Below, one piece after another: positions 26,142-38,000 of a stretch of 64,000 bases of DNA. Under the pieces are notes generated by a model. That model did no database searches, had not been told where the DNA came from, and saw only the letters and a program-made list of their open reading frames with translations. A program made the position numbers and the translations under genes. How positions within the stretch are numbered: the first letter of the stretch is position 1; each line of letters starts with the position of its first letter. The DNA is from Amylostereum areolatum (taxonomy: Eukaryota > Basidiomycota > Agaricomycetes > Russulales > Stereaceae), in NCBI GenBank assembly GCA_012932865.1, contig SAXG01000003.1, forward strand, positions 310,001-374,000, written 5' to 3'.

Positions 26142-27464
26142 TTACACTTTCTTTCGCAAACTCTCATTCACGATGGCCTTGAATCTTGCGGACACCTTTC
26201 CAAGAACTTCGGTCATTTCGTCCTGTCCAAAATGGCATGAGCACACCGATCAACGGTCAAGAAAGGAATTAATTACACATACCCAAACCTGGCCCTGCAT
26301 TCGCAGTCCTTCTTCCGACAGAGCGAAGTCGCTGACCTCCTTTACCTCGTTAGTGGATACGTAACCCCCATGTAGATCACGTTCACGGTGACCTGCAGCT
26401 GTGGCGGCCCATACTAGAGTCCTGCTCCCCACCTCCGTGGTCCGCGCAAACAAGCTGACTGAAAACGAGGGATCGGACCGCAGCTGCGAGACCCCAGTCC
26501 CGTCGCAATTTCGAGTGGCAAAGTCCGGGATTGACCGCATTGACAATCACTGGTGGGTCTTGCGATAGACGCTCAGCAAGCTCTCGAGCAAAAAATACGT
26601 TGAGGACTGGGACAAAAGTCAGATGGCACAGGCGCAACACATTGTATGATCTACACTGACGTTTGGTAGTTGTGTAGCGACGCGCTATAACACTGGACGA
26701 ATTTGATAGATCGTACAGCGACGGCATCGTGGTCACTTACGTTGGGTCGGAACAGTGCTCTCTGTCGTTAAGTTTTTTAAGGAGATTTGCGCTCGCCAGC
26801 TCCAGGGGGGTGAACTTGCACCAGTAATGTGTGTCGCTAGATACGACTACAATGCGGGGACGTGAGACAGCTTTTGTGTTTTTTGCGGCTGTCTTCAACA
26901 TCAGAGGAAGCAATGAAACACACAGCAACATGCATGACATGGCGTTTACTTGCAATCTAAAGGGGCGTGCGTGTCAATTCCGGTCGCAAATCAGATGAGG
27001 GTGGACGCGTACACTACCTCCCAGCCGTCGGTGGTAGTTTCAAATGTGTTGTTAGTCATGCCTGCATTGTGGAGGAGTATGTCCAGTCGTTCCTCTTGAC
27101 GTTCGAATTCCTCCACGAATTCCACGACCGATGAAAAAACAGACAAATCAACTGTTCGCACAGCTATGTTTTGAAACCCAGTGTCTTTACGGATGTCTGT
27201 GTATCTGGGGTCGCCCACAGGTTAAGAACTGAGGGTAGACTGTTTCGCGTACCTTCTGCAGCGATATCGCCTTTCTTCAAGTCCCTGCTTGTTAGGATGA
27301 GTTTGCCGGGGGACATGGCGGCCAAATGTCTGGCAGCTTCAAAACCAAGTCCCACGTTTGCACCTGACGACAAGCACAGTTTTACCAGTTATGTCCTGAG
27401 GCTCCACAGCGGGAATAAGCTCCCATTGATCAGTGAGAAACTTGAGGAAGGAAAGTCTACCCAT
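26142..27464 (-). CDS. Short-chain dehydrogenase/reductase
   Basis: This is a NAD(P)-dependent Rossmann-fold enzyme resembling WWOX/retinol-dehydrogenase-type SDRs of fungi. MGRLSFLKFLTDQWELIP opens it. DITGKTVLV and SGANVGLGFEAARHLAAM give the cofactor-binding glycine motif, which is interrupted by one extra base near 27371. KLILTSRDLKKG, NIAVRTVDLSVFSSV, LDILLHNAGM (the NAG motif), LQVNAMSCMLLCVSLLPLM, RIVVVSSDTHYW (catalytic Ser), VIARRYTTTKRQ (Tyr-x3-Lys), FFARELAERLSQDPPVIVNA and VNPGLCHSKLRRDW follow. The end is KVSARFKAIVNESLRKKV, stop 26142-26144. A second frame slip lies near 26440. Substrate is unknown. Confidence 0.85.
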
Positions 27465-27588
27465 GGTGAGAAGTAGACTTGAACGGCGTAGACTGTGGGA
27501 GAAGGGATAGGTGAAAGCGCAGGAACGAAACCTTTTATACACTACTGGCCGATCCACTTGCTCCGAGTATAATTTCTGACTGATGTCT

Positions 27589-28376
27589 TCATTGGACATG
27601 AATGTCGGGTTCCGAGTGGGTTCTCCGGAAGCTATGGGATATTACAGGCAATTGGTGAATGCAGGCGTTTGAGTCACGACAGTAACCCGTCCAACGAGGC
27701 TCGAGGCCCAAGAGAATTTCTGCGACGGCGGCCATAGCGGCTAATAAGCGTGAGCATCAGAGAAAACTCGGTAATGGCAGACGAACTTACACTCAAGAGT
27801 CGCGACTACTTTGGCAGCCCAGATGACTCGATGGTATTCCACGCGAGCCGACATTCAGTGGTTTCTCTGTCTCAACTGTCCTCAGACGCCCACACCTAAT
27901 AATGCTGCACCACTGCGTATCCCTCTCGCGCGATTAGCCACCAAGCTAATGGCAAGGCAACTGAGCAGAAAGCCAGAGAACCTGGGATGCATCATGAGCT
28001 ACTGAGCTCCACTGAGACCATTGGATGCATACCTGAAGAATGCGACACGAGACAAACTCCTTTCCTCTCCAGGTGTCCTTGAAGACGCGAAGATTGCGCG
28101 AAGTACGGCTGGCGTGACAGGTATACGACTTCGTCCCCCATCCCCGCTATCACTGAGAACGGAATTTGTCGAACCCTTCCCGAGGCGGCTTCGGGGGGCC
28201 GTCGAGATATGTGCTTTGTCTGCTTGGGAAGCTGAAAGAGGGTAAGGGCGCTTCGCAGACGTGGACGGTGTTGGGGTTGAGGCGGCGTAGGTGGCAGGGG
28301 TGATCGTGCTTGTGCTGGTAGGTGTCGAGCTTGTACCAGAGGCAGAGACAGTTGAATTGGATGGGGAAGCCATCAT
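27589..28376 (-). CDS. Hypothetical protein with one probable membrane segment
   Basis: I do not recognise this protein. A Ser/Thr-rich start (MMASPSNSTVSASGTSS) leads to RSRIPVTPAVLRAIFASSR and GEERSLSRVAFFR. A 50-nt intron near 27980-28030 then joins a hydrophobic segment, FSGFLLSCLAISLVANRARG, which is probably membrane-spanning. Downstream pieces look like protein in changing frames (GRLRTVETEKPLN, ARVEYHRVIWAAKVVATLE, AMAAVAEILLGLEPRWTG), consistent with two one-base slips and one more intron near 27,740-27,790. The final stop is at 27589-27591. It is divergent from the first RhoGEF gene (275 bp between starts). Confidence 0.5.
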
Positions 28377-28650
28377 CGACGTGGGTGTCTACGTTGATCA
28401 CAGTAACTCTCCTACAAAATGATAAAGATGAAGTCTGGGAAGTTGGAAGTGAACAAAGTTGGAAAGTCTGGAGATGGCGATCACGTGGAGAAATCTGAAC
28501 GCGCGCGGCGTTGGGAGGTTCATTGTCAACAACATCCCCCACTTTGGCTGCCTCCCTTGCTTGACCAACTCCCTATTTTCCCTTTCTCCCCTTCGGGACC
28601 TCGAGGAAGGCAGCTGCAGGTCTTGCGGAAGCTCTGGAGATTATTCTTCC

Positions 28651-31600
28651 ATGGTCCTCAATACTTCACCTCGGAAGATTCAAGTTCCACTTGCGAGTGG
28701 TGACTGGGAGTCCGCATCCACATCGAAGGCAGGATCCGTCACCAAACGCGTTTTTTTCTGTGGCGTTGTCGTCGAGAGTGAGAATGGGAGGGAACTATCA
28801 GAAGGTGCGTGGGTAATCGTTATTCAATCTTACCAGCATACTTATACACGGTGGGTTTCGGGTAGATGTAAGGGAGCTCGTCTCCTCATTAGGAGAACCT
28901 CTCGGCTCCTACACGGAAGAAGATCTGATTTCGCACAATCAATTACCTGTTGAGAATGATACTGTGAGTGACCTCGTGCTGCACTGGACTACATGATCTT
29001 CGGTGGCTTGACGGCCAAATCGTCCGAGGCCACTATCCTCGCTGTCATCCTGCCTTGGCTTGAGTCTGATATAGTTTTAGGACAACAAGACACGCCGACG
29101 CGCGATGACAGACTCGTCCGCAATACAAGACATAATTAATGAACTCGTAACCACCGAGCAGTACTATGTCAAGAAACTGCACATCCTCAAACATGATTAT
29201 GCAGATCCCCTTCGAATGTATGCAAGGAGCAAGGAAACCGCGATAATTTCAGCATACGACGCCAATACCTTGTTTGGGAACATTGACAACCTGATTCCGG
29301 TGAATGAAGCATTCCTACAGGATATGGAGAAGATGGTGTTAGAGGACGGGCCACAGACTGTGGGTCATATTGGCGATGTAGTCTTGCGACACTTCAAGGA
29401 ATTACGCGGATTCGAGCAATACAAGCAGTATTACACCAAACGGGAAGAGGCCCAGGCGATACTCGAGCGTGAAAATGGCAAACGATCCCGATTTGCAACA
29501 TTCATCGACGTATGTGACAATTATCTTCGGTTTGCATTTGCTCTCATGCCCTCATGTAGCGAATTAAGTACTCCTCTGGGGACGCTTCGAACCGCATTGG
29601 CCTTAGCCAACTCATCATGGACCCCGTTCAACGCATTCCCCGATACACTCTCATGTTCCGCACCATGATGAAGCGAATGTCACCTGGTGATCCTCAAAGA
29701 GCCAAGTTGGCGGAAGCGGACGAAATAGCCAGCAAGATTGCATTGGCAGAGACGGACGAAGACACTAGACGGGCAAGCATTATGCACTGCATTGCTGCTA
29801 CCGTGGAAGGGTTCCCACCCGGACTATATTCCAGCTCGCGGCGACTCATCGATTGCATTGATGTTGAAGATGGCTCGTCGGACGCGCCAAGTGCCGTATC
29901 TTCAGCAAGCTCTCTTGAGCCCTTGCACTGTACGCTGTTCTTGTTCGACGACAAGCTCATGATCGTCAAACGTCCTGGAAACGGGGAAAAGAGTGGCAGA
30001 ACGCTGTCGGGGCTTGATCAAGTGGAGAAGGTGATGAAATCTGGAGGACTACCCCTCGGCTTGAAGAAGAGTGGTATGAGCTGTAAAGGTGTCGTTGACA
30101 TAACGGACGTGGCGGCCACCGATGTTGGCGGTGCAGGCGAGTGAAATGTAACAAACTTCATGGTCCGGGCTGATCCTTTGGTTTAGATATCCACGTGTTC
30201 TTCGAGAACCCTCCCCAAGATCAGACAGATCGTTGGGCAGGCAGACCATTCCGAGCGCTGTCGTTGGTCTTTCCCCCGTCTCCGCCAAAGTTCAACCCTC
30301 AGAGAACCGAGGCAGACAAGAAGCGATTTTTAGAGAATCTCTGGCACGCACAAGCCATCCTTCGCACCAAGTCGGGAAATTCCATTCTTCTTCGTGCGGA
30401 AGAGCGCGAAGTTGAATCCAGAGGTGGGCGAACCACCCTGGCGCGCACCTACTTCAATGTCTACCAGCGAACAGCCTTCCTTAAAGAGCCCAGGAAGGTA
30501 TGCAACCCGTACACATTATGAATCGAACTTTTTTCACTTACGTTTTCCAGACCAAAGTTGTCGTTCAGATCGACTCGCTCGGTGCCTGCGGATCCTATAC
30601 CATTCGGCTATACAGGCGCCACCTCTTGTCTGTATTCGCGTCCAGCCCATAGCGGGCGAACTTTCTCGTTACAAAGTAACTTCGAACGATCCGAACGACA
30701 TCAACGACGAAGATATTGTGCAAACCAGTCGCGTTCCCTGATCGTATAGTGCAAACAAGTAAGCCCCTTTTTGGCACAGCATTTTCCCTCCCTAAGGTTG
30801 TTCAATTTACAGTCCACCAGTATGGCTTGTTCAAATTCAATACCGGAAAGAACTCTATACCCTCGACGCCAACAGCCACCACACGATCACGGGCTGCCAT
30901 CTTCAGCCTTGACGCCCTTTCACGTAACTTGTTCAACGCGCTTCCAGGATCTTCGAAAGGCGACGTTTTCGGTGGCACATTCACCGGGTCCCGGCGCTCG
31001 AAGTCGTCAACAACACGTTCGTCGGTCTACACGCAAAGCTCTGAAGGGAGTCTCATGCGGTTTTCGCAAAGGTCAAATTCAACCCTAACTGGCGCGACCA
31101 GCATGTCGAGCATGGAGGACGAGTCCTTTACAACAAACAAGTCTTCTCGATCTCGAAAGTTGTTGAAAAAGAGGAGCAAGTCGCCCAACGTTTCTGGCAA
31201 CGAGTCTGAAGCGGCTCCACAGAGACGCTCACATTCCCGAACTAGGTCAATGTCGAGGGGGGCTAGCCCAGCGCCGTCCGAGCCGGAAGATGACACGGAT
31301 ACCTTGCAACCGCATAAAGGCATCATGGACGAGTCCGAATGGAACCTGGCACAACGGCTGGAATTGGCGAGACGAAATAGTCAGAATCACGCGCAACCAC
31401 CAACCTTGCAGAGCTGGGAGGCCCCTGTTGAAGAAACCATATACGAGGGTATGTGTTAGTTGCCCGCCCTAATTTGTCTACTCACCGAACAGCATAGAGG
31501 TTCCACCGCAGCCAATTCGTCCTACCTCCCGGGCGTCTCGAATTCCTACCAAAGAGACATCCAGCCAGCGTTCGACAACCCCTCAACCTCGTCCGACAAC

Positions 31601-33420
31601 CCCAGCTAGCGATCTTGGCTCTCCAACACGCATGGGACGGTCTTCGTCACGGACCTCCACGTCACGTCCCCGAGGACCTCGGTCTCCCTCCCCCCTCCCA
31701 AGCCCCCAAATTGGCCCTACACACGATTCTTCTTTGGATATCGATTTCGAGCTGCAGGCCACGTTGAACAATCTGAACCACCCGCCTACCACGCCCCCAA
31801 GCGGCCCCTTCCGCCCTTCCAAGGAGTCAAATGCAGCCTTTTGAACCTACAAGAAACTCGGGGCCCGCCTCCAAATCCGTGCCGAACGGTGTCCAAAAAA
31901 CCCCGAGTATCATCGAACCGCTGTCTATTAAGAAGAGGACCACCGGGGGACTGTCAGCGGAAGCACTGAGCCATAGGAAGACATATCCGAAGACATCACC
32001 CTTAATGAAGGGCCGCGTCGTATCGCCGCGTGCGTCGTCACTGACTTACCGACACGGGAGGGCGTCGGCCACGCCACCTAAGCACGCGCCTGTGGACATC
32101 AATAAGCTATTCAGCGCGGTGGAGAGCACGAAGGAGGACGTGAGCCACTGCTGTCTTATTAACTTGGGCGACGTTGCATTCCTGACGTCGTGCTTTGTCT
32201 AGATCGAAACGGGAAGACGCGCGCTGAAGAGGATCAAGTTGGACGCGGAACAGCTTCGCGGGACCCTTGCTCGAAACGGAGACGACGAGGACCTCCTCCC
32301 GCGCACGCCGCGGGGTCTTCCCCGCACTCCCCAGCGCTCCAACCCCCCGATCGTACGTCCATCTCCCCAACACTGCCCCCCCCCCAATTCCGCCAACCCT
32401 TTTTTGAATCTCAACGCACGCATGACAGAGCAAAGCGGCGCAAGAGCGGCTCGACGAGATGAGGCAGCTCATCGGCAAGCGGATGAACGGCGACGTCGGC
32501 GGCACCCCGCGCTCGCGCCCGCGCAGCGTCCTCGGGGGCGACGTCCCGCAAACGCCTACGCACGAGCGCACGGGTTCCCAATCGCAGGCCGCGGCGCGGG
32601 GGGAGGAGCTCGTGCAGCTCATCGACGACGCGGCGTGCGAGGCGGACAAGACGCTCTTGCGCGCGTCGTCGCATCAGGAAGCGCTCGGCCTCGACATCGC
32701 CCTGCTGGCGAACGATCTCAAGGAGGTGCGTTGGGCCCCTTCTTTCCTGTGGCGGCTCCCGATGGCACGAACCCCTGATTATCTCCATTCGAACCACGCG
32801 TTCGTGTAGAAGGCGAGCCTTCTCGAGAAAGCACGTCACGACCTGCAGAACAGCAAGCGCCAATGCGAGCTCGTCAAGGAGCTTCTTCGCGACGCGTCCA
32901 CCGAGACCGATATCGTATTCGACGTGCGTACGCCCTTCCGCTCCTCCACCGTCATCCCATTCATCCTTCCATCACGCTCTATCTGATTGGCTTTCTTTGT
33001 TCCCCTCCTCCCCCCCTCTTTCTCCGCGGAATCATGCAGACATTCAACGAGGAGCTCGACAAGATGTTCCAAGCCGTGAACCTGCCCGAGGACGAAGCTT
33101 GGACGGCGATGACGGCCGACCTCCGCCAAACGAAGCTCGACCGAAGCGCGTTCCAGAGGGAGAACTCGTGCGTGCCCCTCCCCCTCTTTCGCCCGCCTTC
33201 GCCCGTCGTCGTCTCTGATCGCCTGCCTCCCTTCTCCCCCCCCCCCTCAGCCAACTGAAACGCCGTCTGGCGGGAATGGAAAGCGAAAAGGCAGAGTGCG
33301 TTCCTCCTCTCTCTTTCTTCTCCACTTCGACGTTGGGGATATTTCTGACGAGCGATCGTTTTTTTGGACGGACACGACAGATGGGAGAAGATCCTGCGGC
33401 AACACGGGCTCATTCCATGA
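28651..33420 (+). CDS. Dbl-homology RhoGEF, possibly Bud3-like
   Basis: This is a large putative Rho/Cdc42 guanine-nucleotide exchange factor. The start MVLNTSPRKIQVPLASGDW leads through small exons (DVRELVSSLGEPLGSYTEED) to the DH domain. IQDIINELVTTEQYYVKKL, YDANTLFGNIDNLIPVNEAF, YKQYYTKREEAQAIL and, across an intron at about 29511-29566, RIGLSQLIMDPVQRIPRYTL (the CR3 helix) are diagnostic. A PH-like region follows (PLHCTLFLFDDKLMIVKRPG). Next are IHVFFENPPQDQTDRWAG, TYFNVYQRTAF and a long Ser/Pro/Arg-rich disordered region (31.0-32.1 kb). The C-terminus is a coiled coil (ARGEELVQLIDDAACEADKT, RSAFQREN, WEKILRQHGLIP), stop 33418-33420. Domain order resembles fungal Bud3, but that identity is inferred. 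Confidence 0.82.
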
Positions 33421-33969
33421 TATTCCTCCCTTCCGGCCTTCAAGCTCCCACTTCGGTCCCTCGGCCCCTTGCTCTGCCTTTCCCTCGATCTCTCTTAGCA
33501 CATACTCTCCCGTTCTCTTTCTGGCGACGGGGCTGGCCCCGTCCACGCCACCTCCGCGCGACCCCCTTTCCTCCGCCTCCCTTACTCTTCTCTTCTCCTC
33601 TCTTCTCTTTCTTTTGGAGTGACGTACGTACGAACCGTCTGTAGCATCTCCCACTCTCCCGTTCTCGTCCTCGTTCCATCTACTGCTTATCTATCTACCC
33701 CTCCCGTCCTCTATGTCCACCTAAACCGTCCTTTCTCTCTCACCCTCACCCACACATGCACTCCGCCACAAGCCCGCTTCCCCTCCCCTCTTGGAATCAA
33801 ACACCGCTTCTGCGCGCACGCGACCCTATACGTCAAACGAGTGATGAACACGGAAAATATCAGCGTGAACCCCCAACGAAACGAACGAACGCCCCGTCGG
33901 TCGGTCGGTCGGTCAGAACGCAGCTTCAGCCGGACGTTGCCAGGGTTGCTGTGGACGGGGGTAGGGAGT
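33421..33969. other. 3' flank of the first RhoGEF gene
   Basis: Pyrimidine-rich sequence with no convincing coding segment. A short (TCGG)n run lies at about 33898-33915, just before the MITE. The 3' untranslated region of the RhoGEF gene is expected here. Confidence 0.5.
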
Positions 33970-34263
33970 CATCAGGAAAAACCTCCCTTACTAAAATCAA
34001 CAAATCCAGCAAATTAGCGCTAGTTAGAGGGGGACCTTCCTAAAGTGAACTAACGGGCTCTATTCTCACAAAACCCCGTACACATTTCGATGCACCGTCG
34101 TCGACATTGACCTCATATTTGCACTTCAAATACATAGTTGAGGCCAGAAGGGTGACAGGGACCTACATTGACGTAGTGCCTTGCAGGTTGGCAGCGGGAA
34201 CAGGGAATTAGGAAGGTCCCCCTCTAATTAGTAGATTTTTAGTAAGGGAGGTTTTTCCTGATG
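33970..34263. mobile_element. MITE-like inverted-repeat transposon, 294 bp
   Basis: A 27-nt terminal repeat at 33970-33996 (begins CATCAGGAAAAACCTCCC) is repeated, perfectly inverted, at 34237-34263. A second perfect 20-nt inverted pair lies inside, at 34024-34043 (TTAGAGGGGGACCTTCCTAA) and 34208-34227. The central 164 bp is non-coding. Size, perfect inverted repeats and lack of a transposase gene fit a non-autonomous DNA transposon. A 7-nt direct repeat, GGGGGTA, occurs at 33957-33963 and 34266-34272 but does not abut both ends exactly, so the target duplication and hence the superfamily are uncertain. The perfect repeats suggest a recent insertion or conserved ends. Confidence 0.85.
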
Positions 34264-35037
34264 GAGGGGGTATGCAAATTTGTTGGAATTTATACCATGT
34301 ACGATAATGTAATATATGTCGAGTCGGATGGGGGGGGGGAGAAGAGGGGTGCCGAAACTGCGAGGGCTGCGAAGAGCTGTACTATACACAATGGGTTTGA
34401 AAATAAGGATAAAAGGGCGTGCGCGCGCGTGGGGGGGGGGGGAGAGGGGGACGTAAACCGGAAGAAGGAAGAAGAAGAGGGCCACATGGATGTTGGATGC
34501 GTGCGATGCGGATCGAGTTCGGGATGCCGATGATGCTGTGTATGCGTGGGGATGGAACTGGAAACGGAGAGGAAATATACGTGAACGGGGGAAAGGGTGG
34601 AGGACGGCGAGCTGGATTGTAACGCGGTCGGGGTTCGAATCGAATGAGGTGGGGGGGGATACAAGTACACACAAAGAGAAGGGCAAGGACAAGAAGGCGC
34701 CGGGGGCCCGACGAGCACATCTAGAAAAACGGGATGGATGGGGGCGCGCGGGACGTCGTGACCGGGGAAAGACCGACGGAATGGAATAAGAATGGGGTGG
34801 GTGTTGAGGAGGAAAGTAAAATGTGGGGTAGTATAAACGTACAATACCGTAAAAAAGGGAGGGACGGGCTCGCGCGCGTGTATGTATAGATGCCAATAAC
34901 CGATAATGTACTCTGCAGAAAGAAGGTATGATTAAAGAGTTTGAAAAAAACGAGACGAGGGACGAGGGAGAGGGGGAGGAGGTGTGTATGCGTAGAGCCT
35001 AGAGATGGCGGAAGATGAAGTTAAGGAAAGAGGCGCC
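34264..35037. other. 3' flank of the second RhoGEF gene, G-rich
   Basis: No gene is recognisable. The plus strand is strongly purine-rich, with a G12 run at 34431-34442 and other G runs. It is probably the 3' untranslated region of the leftward RhoGEF gene plus spacer after the MITE. Confidence 0.5.
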
Positions 35038-38000
35038 TCAGGCCGCCTCCTGCGCGACGTTCGTCGACGACCGCGACAGCGTCGAGAACCACGTCCGCAA
35101 CACGCCCAACGACGGCGTCCTCTCCCCCTTCCGCGCCCTCACCGACGCCACCGACGTCGACGACGTCGACACCCGCCGACTCGGGCCTCCCCGAATCGTC
35201 TCCATACCCCGCTCGGCCCCTTCCTCGCCGCCGCCGCCGCCGTCCCCGTCTCCGTCCACACACCAACACGCCACCGCCACCGCCTCCGTCGCCGCCTCCG
35301 CCTCCGCCTGAGCCTGAGCGTCCACCTCGACGTCCACACGGGGGAGCTCCGCGTCCGGATCGAGCATCACCGTCTGCGCGTGCGCAATCCGCGCCGCGAG
35401 CGTCGAGTCCGCAGGGCCGTCCGACGGGCTCCGCACGCGCCTCCTCAACGACGCGCGTATCCGCTTCCGCATCGTGCCCTTCTCCTTGGACCCGTCCTGG
35501 CCCTGGTGCTTGTCCTGGTGCTTGTCCTTGTCCTTATCCTGGTGCTTGTCCTCTCCCCGACGAGCCCCGACGACCACGTCCTCCGACAGCGACGGACGCG
35601 GCCGCGCCGCGATCGACCACGAGCGCGCCGGCGGCCGCTGCGAGAAGAACCCGCGAAAGTTGTCCACCATCGAGCGCGAGCGCTGCACCGGCGCGCCCTT
35701 CACGGTCAGATACCGATCGTCCGCCGCGAGCAGCAGCCCGTGTCCGTGCGCGCCCGAGGCCGGGGAGAGCGCCTGCATCGGCATCGGCATGTCCGGCGCG
35801 GGGCTGGTGGAGGACGACCCGGCGGTGGACGAGCACTGCGATTCGGACAGGGGCGTCGGGGACTCGAGGAGCGCCTCGGGGCTGTGCACGAGCGTGCCCT
35901 CGCTCTCCTCCTCCTGCCGCAGCACCCGCACCGCGTCGTCCTCGAGCCCGAGCGAGACCCGGTCGGTCGCGACCTTGAGCGACTTGCGCTTCTTGACCTT
36001 CTTCGGCGATTTGACGACGCTCGTCTCGACCGCGTGGGGGTGGGGGTGATGGTGGTGGTGGTTCAAGTGGTCCTGCTCCAGAAAGTCGACGTAGCTCCGC
36101 CGTCGGACGAGCAGGCTCTCCCGTCGGCGTAACCGGTTGCGCGCGACGATGCTCACCGCGCCTCCCACCCCGACGCCCGCGCCCGCGCCCGCGCCCATGC
36201 CGCTGATGACCGACACCTGCCCGGACCCCGCGTTGGCGTCGAACAAGCCCTCCCCGCCCTTCTTCAGCGCGTTCTTGTGCGCCGTCTCCCGCGCGGCGAT
36301 GCACGCGGTGGAGAACACGTCCCGCAGCTCGTGCTCGATCTCCGTGCGGGCGATGTGGGTCGCACGCGTGACGATGATGCCCGAGTCGGGGGAGGCGGAG
36401 AAGAAGGTGCTGAGCGAGCTCTTGCTCGCGGGGGAGACCATGTCGGTCGACTTGCCGGTGGTGCCCTCGGATCTGAGCGGTGGGCGTAGGAATTTGGAGC
36501 TGGCGCCGGCGCCGGGAGCGGTGGCAGGCGTGTTGGGCTGGGAGGCGGCAAGGGTGCCCACGATGGAGGGCAGCGTAGGTCCGCTTGGGGGCGTGGGCGA
36601 CGTCGGGTGCTCGAGCTCGTTGACAGATTGAATGGTCGGGAGACCCTCGCCTTCGAACGGGTTCTCGAAGGCGGTGTGCACGGGTCCCAGAGCGGGAGAG
36701 GTGTTGGGCGTAAAGCAAGAAGGGGCCTCACCGGGGGCCCAGGCAGGGGCGGCAGACGTCGCGTCGCGCAGGGCGTTCAGCCACAGAGCCTTCTCACCTG
36801 CGCACGAACACGCCATCTCAAACTCGGCCTGAGGACCATACAGGCGGATGGAGTAAGGCAGCAAACCTAAACATTCGCCCAAGCGGTTAGCACCCGAGCG
36901 ATGGACGGAGGGCAACCAACGTACACTGGTCCTGCTCCCCGTCAAACTCGAACCCGGACAGGTCGAACCACCACCGCGGCTCGTACGGGTAGCGTGTCTT
37001 GCTCGTGTGTACCTTGACGAGAACGAGGTAGCCTCCCCGGTAGAGGAACGCGCCCCTGTACTTGGCACCGATCGTGCCCGCGTCCAGTCCACGGAGCGAG
37101 CGATGGTACACGACGTCGAGCGCGCCGGAAAGGACACACGTGCCGAGTCCCTGGACGAACGTGGCGAGACCGGACTGTGGCGCGGGCGCAAGACGTCGCC
37201 CTATCCGCACGCTCTGCATGTGCGCGGCGTGTGCAGCCTCGGCCGAGTCGACCTGAGCCGCAACGTGCTGCATGGCGAGGCGCGCGCTCGCGACGACGAC
37301 GTCCGAGCCTGTCAACTCCACGCTCGAGACCCTGGATGCGTTGGGGGACTTTCGCTTGGGCGCGGCGGGGGGCGGATGAACGAGGAGCGCGCTGAGGAGA
37401 AGGGGGTACCTGCAGATGCGCTGGGCCGGTTTGATGAGGTAGTCCATAAAGTGCAAGCGCGGACGACGGGTCTGCTCAGCCTCAGCCTGCTCCGAGGCGA
37501 CGATTTCCCTGACCGATCGAGCGGTCGGAAGGGGGATTTCCGGAGAATCCAAGGGAGTCGCCCGTCGCAGAGATCCCGAGCCCATCGAGTGCCTGCGTGT
37601 CTTGGAACAAGGCGTTCCGTTCCCGTCGTCGATCTCGGCATCTTCTGGAGCGACAGCGCCCGAGGGTTCGACCTTCATTTGGACCGTGCACGCGCTCGGC
37701 CGACGAGGTCGTTGTATGCGCACCTGCGCGGCGCAATGGCGTTCGTACGCGTCCCAGATGTCGGGATGTCGGTGCTGCACCCCACGGACGACGGCGAGGG
37801 CCTCGGAGTGACCGGCGCAGAAGGACTGGTAGACGGCGAAGAGGGACGCCTGTCGACGCGTGAGCGTGCCACTCGAGAGCTAAAGATAGACAGGGGACAT
37901 GCCTGCGTGGTGAACAAGGTCGTGATGCTCACGATGGCCTGCTCCATGGCCTGTTCCCAGCCCTGGGATCCGATGCCGCCGGCGAGAGCGTGCTCGGCAG

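Noticed and set aside
34630..34650. GGGGTTCGAATC resembling a tRNA T loop
   Set aside because: Flanking bases do not pair, and the region is G-rich low-complexity sequence.
35005..36132. Long open frame on the plus strand (375 codons) across the second RhoGEF
   Set aside because: It is antisense to a coding region with a clear domain and low-complexity tail. Its Arg/His/Leu/Val-rich translation is what GC-rich codons give on the opposite strand.
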